NCBI RefSeq assembly: GCF_018904615.1
Contig: NZ_JADCNH010000026.1
Location: 1 to 64,000 of the forward strand
Length of the DNA: 64,000 bases
Source: Verticiella alkaliphila
GTDB lineage: Bacteria > Pseudomonadota > Gammaproteobacteria > Burkholderiales > Burkholderiaceae_B
Reading direction: 5' to 3'
Each line of letters starts with the position of its first letter. Positions within the stretch are counted from its first letter, which is position 1. Below the pieces are notes generated by a model that was not told the origin of the DNA, searched no databases, and saw only the letters and a list, made by a program, of their open reading frames with translations. This document shows positions 62,060 through 64,000 of this stretch, piece after piece. Made by a program: the position numbers and the translations under genes.

Positions 62060-62084
62060 CGGGGCGGCGCAGGCCGCCGCCCCG
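62060..62084. terminator. Hairpin between the nuclease gene and LysR gene
   Basis: CGGGGCGGC (62060-62068) and GCCGCCCCG (62076-62084) form a perfect 9-bp stem around a 7-nt loop, in the 32-bp space between two convergent genes. Likely shared terminator; no clear T tract on the plus strand. Confidence 0.5.
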
Positions 62085-62978
62085 TCAGCGCTGGGCGCGG
62101 TCCAGCGCAAGCGTGGCAAAGAGGTCTGCCAGGCTCGTCGTCGAGCGGGCGGGCCAGATCGCACTGAGGTCGAAGCTGGGCAGATCCTGGCCGTCGCGCA
62201 CCTCGCAGAAGCGTACGTCCTGAAAATTCAGCGCCCGGATCCAGCTGGGCAGCAGGGCGAGTCCGCAGCCACCGGCCACGCAGGCGAGCACCGTCAATGT
62301 GCGATTCGCTTCCTGGACGGTGGGGGCGGCCAGCCCCGCCTGGCGTATCGCATCGAGCACGCCGGCGTAGAAGGCGGGCAACTGTCGCTCCGGAAAGATC
62401 ACGAGACCCGTGCGGGCAATGTCGGCTAGGCCCACGCAGCCATCGGCCGCAACGGGGAAATCCGCCGGCACGGCCGCCACGAGCCGCTCGCGCAGCAGCA
62501 GACGCTCGCGCATGCGCCCGCTCACGGCCACCGGCGTGTGCATGAGTCCCACGTCGATCTCGCCGGTGCGCAAGGCCTCAGCCTGCTCGGCATTGCTCAT
62601 CTCGCGCAATACGACCTGCACCCCTGGCGCTGCAGCGCGCAGTGCGCGCAGGGCGCGCGGCAGGACTTCCAGCAGCGCCGACGACACGAGGCCGATGGTG
62701 AGCCGGCCTGCCTTGCCCTGGGCAATCGCCCGGGCCTGGGCGACGCCGCCCTCCAGCTGCGCGAGCCCTGCGCGGACCGACTCCACCATGGCGAGCGCCG
62801 CCTCGGTGGGCGCGGCGCCCCTGCGAGTGCGCACGAAGAGCTTCACGCCCAGATCCCGCTCCAGGCGCACGAGGGCCTGACTCAATGCCGGCTGGGCCAT
62901 GTCGAGAGCCGTGGCAGCGCGACTGATGCTGCCGTGGTCGATGATGGCGAGAAAGTGGCGCAGGCTGCGGTGATCCAT
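62085..62978 (-). CDS. LysR-family transcriptional regulator
   Basis: A 297-residue LTTR. The HTH is LRHFLAIIDHGSISRAATALDMAQPALSQALVRLERDLGV (6-45) and the effector domain begins around residue 93 (GRLTIGLVSSALLEVLPRAL). It is divergent from an amidohydrolase/Bug operon across 98 bp, so it most likely controls that operon. The intergenic stretch is AT-rich (CTATGTAAATCGCTGGAAAA) and may hold the binding site; no clear T-N11-A dyad was fixed. Confidence 0.92.
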   Translation of the reverse strand: MDHRSLRHFLAIIDHGSISRAATALDMAQPALSQALVRLERDLGVKLFVRTRRGAAPTEAALAMVESVRAGLAQLEGGVAQARAIAQGKAGRLTIGLVSSALLEVLPRALRALRAAAPGVQVVLREMSNAEQAEALRTGEIDVGLMHTPVAVSGRMRERLLLRERLVAAVPADFPVAADGCVGLADIARTGLVIFPERQLPAFYAGVLDAIRQAGLAAPTVQEANRTLTVLACVAGGCGLALLPSWIRALNFQDVRFCEVRDGQDLPSFDLSAIWPARSTTSLADLFATLALDRAQR

Positions 62979-63076
62979 ACGTAAACGCTATGTAAATCGC
63001 TGGAAAACATCATAGATGCGAATACGGACACTGCCTAGAATTCGCCTCATTGCGTTGCCCCGTCTGGAGATCTCGC

Positions 63077-63904
63077 GTGACCGTTGCTCCCGCTCTGGCC
63101 GTGGATACCCACGCCCACGTGTTTCACCCGGGCTTGCCCATGGTGCCGGGCCGTCGGTACACCCCTGACGACACGGCCAGCCTGGCAGCGTATCTGGCGC
63201 TGCTCGACGCGCAGGCGCTCACGCATGGCGTCCTGGTGCAGCCGAGCTTCCTGGGGACGGACAACCGTTTCCTGCTCGAGGCGCTGGCACAGGCACCGGC
63301 GCGGCTTCGCGGGGTTGCCGTCATCGACGGCAGCACCCCGGCCACCGCATTGCCCGCCCTGCATGCCGCTGGCATCGTGGGCATCCGGCTCAATCTCATC
63401 GGCCTGCCCGCACCCGACTTCACGGCAGGCCACTGGCCTGAGCTGCTGCAGGCGGTGCGGCAGCTCGACTGGCATGTCGAGGTCCATGCACCGAGCCTCG
63501 CGCTGGCCGCCATCCTCGCGCCACTCCTTGATCACGGCTGTCGCGTGGTGGTGGACCACTTCGGGCGCCCGGCGCCGGCCCAGGGCCTCGCCGATCCAGG
63601 GTTGCGCCATCTCCTCACGCTGGCCGACACCGGACAGGTGTGGGTCAAGCTGTCCGCGCCCTATCGCCTCTGGCCGTCTGCACCGGCGGCCTTGCCCTGC
63701 GCTCAGGCACTCCTGTCTGCCTTTGGCGAACAGCGGCTCGTCTGGGGCAGCGACTGGCCTCACACGGAACACCGGCAGCAGGCAGACCATGCCAGCAGCC
63801 GAGCCTGGCTCGACCTCTGGATCCCGGATCCCGAGCAACGCGCCGTCATCCTGGGCGAGACCGCCCGGACACTCTTTCAATTCCCTGGAGACAACACACC
63901 ATGA
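63077..63904 (+). CDS. Metal-dependent amidohydrolase (PDC hydrolase-like)
   Basis: A 275-residue TIM-barrel hydrolase of the amidohydro_2 family, like 2-pyrone-4,6-dicarboxylate lactonase. Metal-site features are DTHAHVFHP (His12, His14), VDHFGRP, and the catalytic Asp in VWGSDWPHTEH. It would open a lactone or decarboxylate a small acid; the exact substrate is unknown. GTG 63077 has a TGGAGA ribosome site. Its stop overlaps the next ATG by four bases (ATGA). Confidence 0.85.
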   Translation: MTVAPALAVDTHAHVFHPGLPMVPGRRYTPDDTASLAAYLALLDAQALTHGVLVQPSFLGTDNRFLLEALAQAPARLRGVAVIDGSTPATALPALHAAGIVGIRLNLIGLPAPDFTAGHWPELLQAVRQLDWHVEVHAPSLALAAILAPLLDHGCRVVVDHFGRPAPAQGLADPGLRHLLTLADTGQVWVKLSAPYRLWPSAPAALPCAQALLSAFGEQRLVWGSDWPHTEHRQQADHASSRAWLDLWIPDPEQRAVILGETARTLFQFPGDNTP

Positions 63905-64000
63905 CCGTCCAACGCACGCTGGCCATGCTGGCCCTGGGGCTGGGCGCCTGCGCGGGCGCCGGCACCGCAGCCGCAGCCTATCCCGAAAAGCCCATCACGC
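63901..64000 (+). CDS. Bug-family (TctC-type) binding protein, 3' partial
   Basis: Only the first 33 residues are inside the window. They contain a signal peptide (LAMLALGLGACAGAGTAAAA) and the start YPEKPIT, the characteristic mature N terminus of Bug extracytoplasmic solute receptors of the tripartite tricarboxylate transporter family. Bug proteins are strongly expanded in Bordetella and relatives. Overlap with the amidohydrolase gene suggests that it binds that enzyme's substrate or a precursor. Confidence 0.75.
   Translation, partial: MTVQRTLAMLALGLGACAGAGTAAAAYPEKPIT

Overview
The window is GC-rich, gene-dense chromosomal DNA from a betaproteobacterium, most likely Burkholderiales and Alcaligenaceae-like. 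The grounds are the surA-pdxA pair, divergent pyrE/xthA, nrdR-glyA, divergent tyrS/M23 peptidase with anmK, argC-DUF6776-erpA, a Bug-type periplasmic binding protein and a family III CoA-transferase. The genus cannot be read from the sequence. I see no rRNA, tRNA, CRISPR array, insertion sequence or phage gene.

Layout. 0-5.4 kb: housekeeping (surA, pdxA, MFS-pyrE, xthA). 5.4-8.9 kb: two ArsR-regulated minus-strand operons. One is arsR-arsC-arsH, with no efflux pump in the window. The other is an ArsR-type regulator with a cupin/DUF2867 fusion, behind a perfect 28-bp palindrome. 9-15.8 kb: a histone-H1-like basic protein, then an operon DeoR regulator - ABC ATPase - binding protein - two permeases - GpdQ-like phosphodiesterase. 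That operon sits behind four PhoB-type 11-bp repeats and a DeoR-type inverted repeat. 15.8-27.3 kb: patatin, AmpG, esterase, LiuR-like regulator with its operator and an MBL hydrolase, SulP transporter, a frameshifted DUF2076 gene, YihY, a serine hydrolase, a crotonase and MetC. 27.4-37.6 kb: ribD, an Rpn-type nuclease gene with a 12-bp repeat, a 2-hydroxyacid dehydrogenase, nrdR, glyA, ybhB, tyrS, M23 peptidase and anmK.

37.7-49 kb is an accessory block lying between anmK and erpA, genes I recall as neighbours in relatives. It carries an SDR, a nitroreductase, an AMACR-like CoA-transferase and a nine-step plus-strand run. That run starts at a GntR-type operator and encodes an NMT1-type ABC importer, then AtzG, AtzE and AtzH-like proteins, then a GntR regulator. 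A ParDE-type toxin-antitoxin pair and uup follow. 49-56.3 kb: erpA-DUF6776-argC, an SDR and glcDEF. 56.3-62 kb: one 1791-residue protein joining an ExeM-type nuclease, a 5'-nucleotidase, RTX repeats and a DUF4214 tail, behind a Pho-box-like promoter. 62-64 kb: a LysR regulator divergent from a metal-dependent amidohydrolase and a truncated Bug gene.

Two themes connect distant genes. Phosphate scavenging appears twice: import and cleavage of glycerophosphodiesters at 9.8-15.7 kb, and degradation of extracellular DNA and nucleotides at 56.7-62 kb, both with PhoB-like promoter elements. Nitrogen scavenging is suggested by the importer plus AtzG/AtzE/AtzH cassette, whose substrate (carboxybiuret, oxalurate or a related amide) cannot be decided here.
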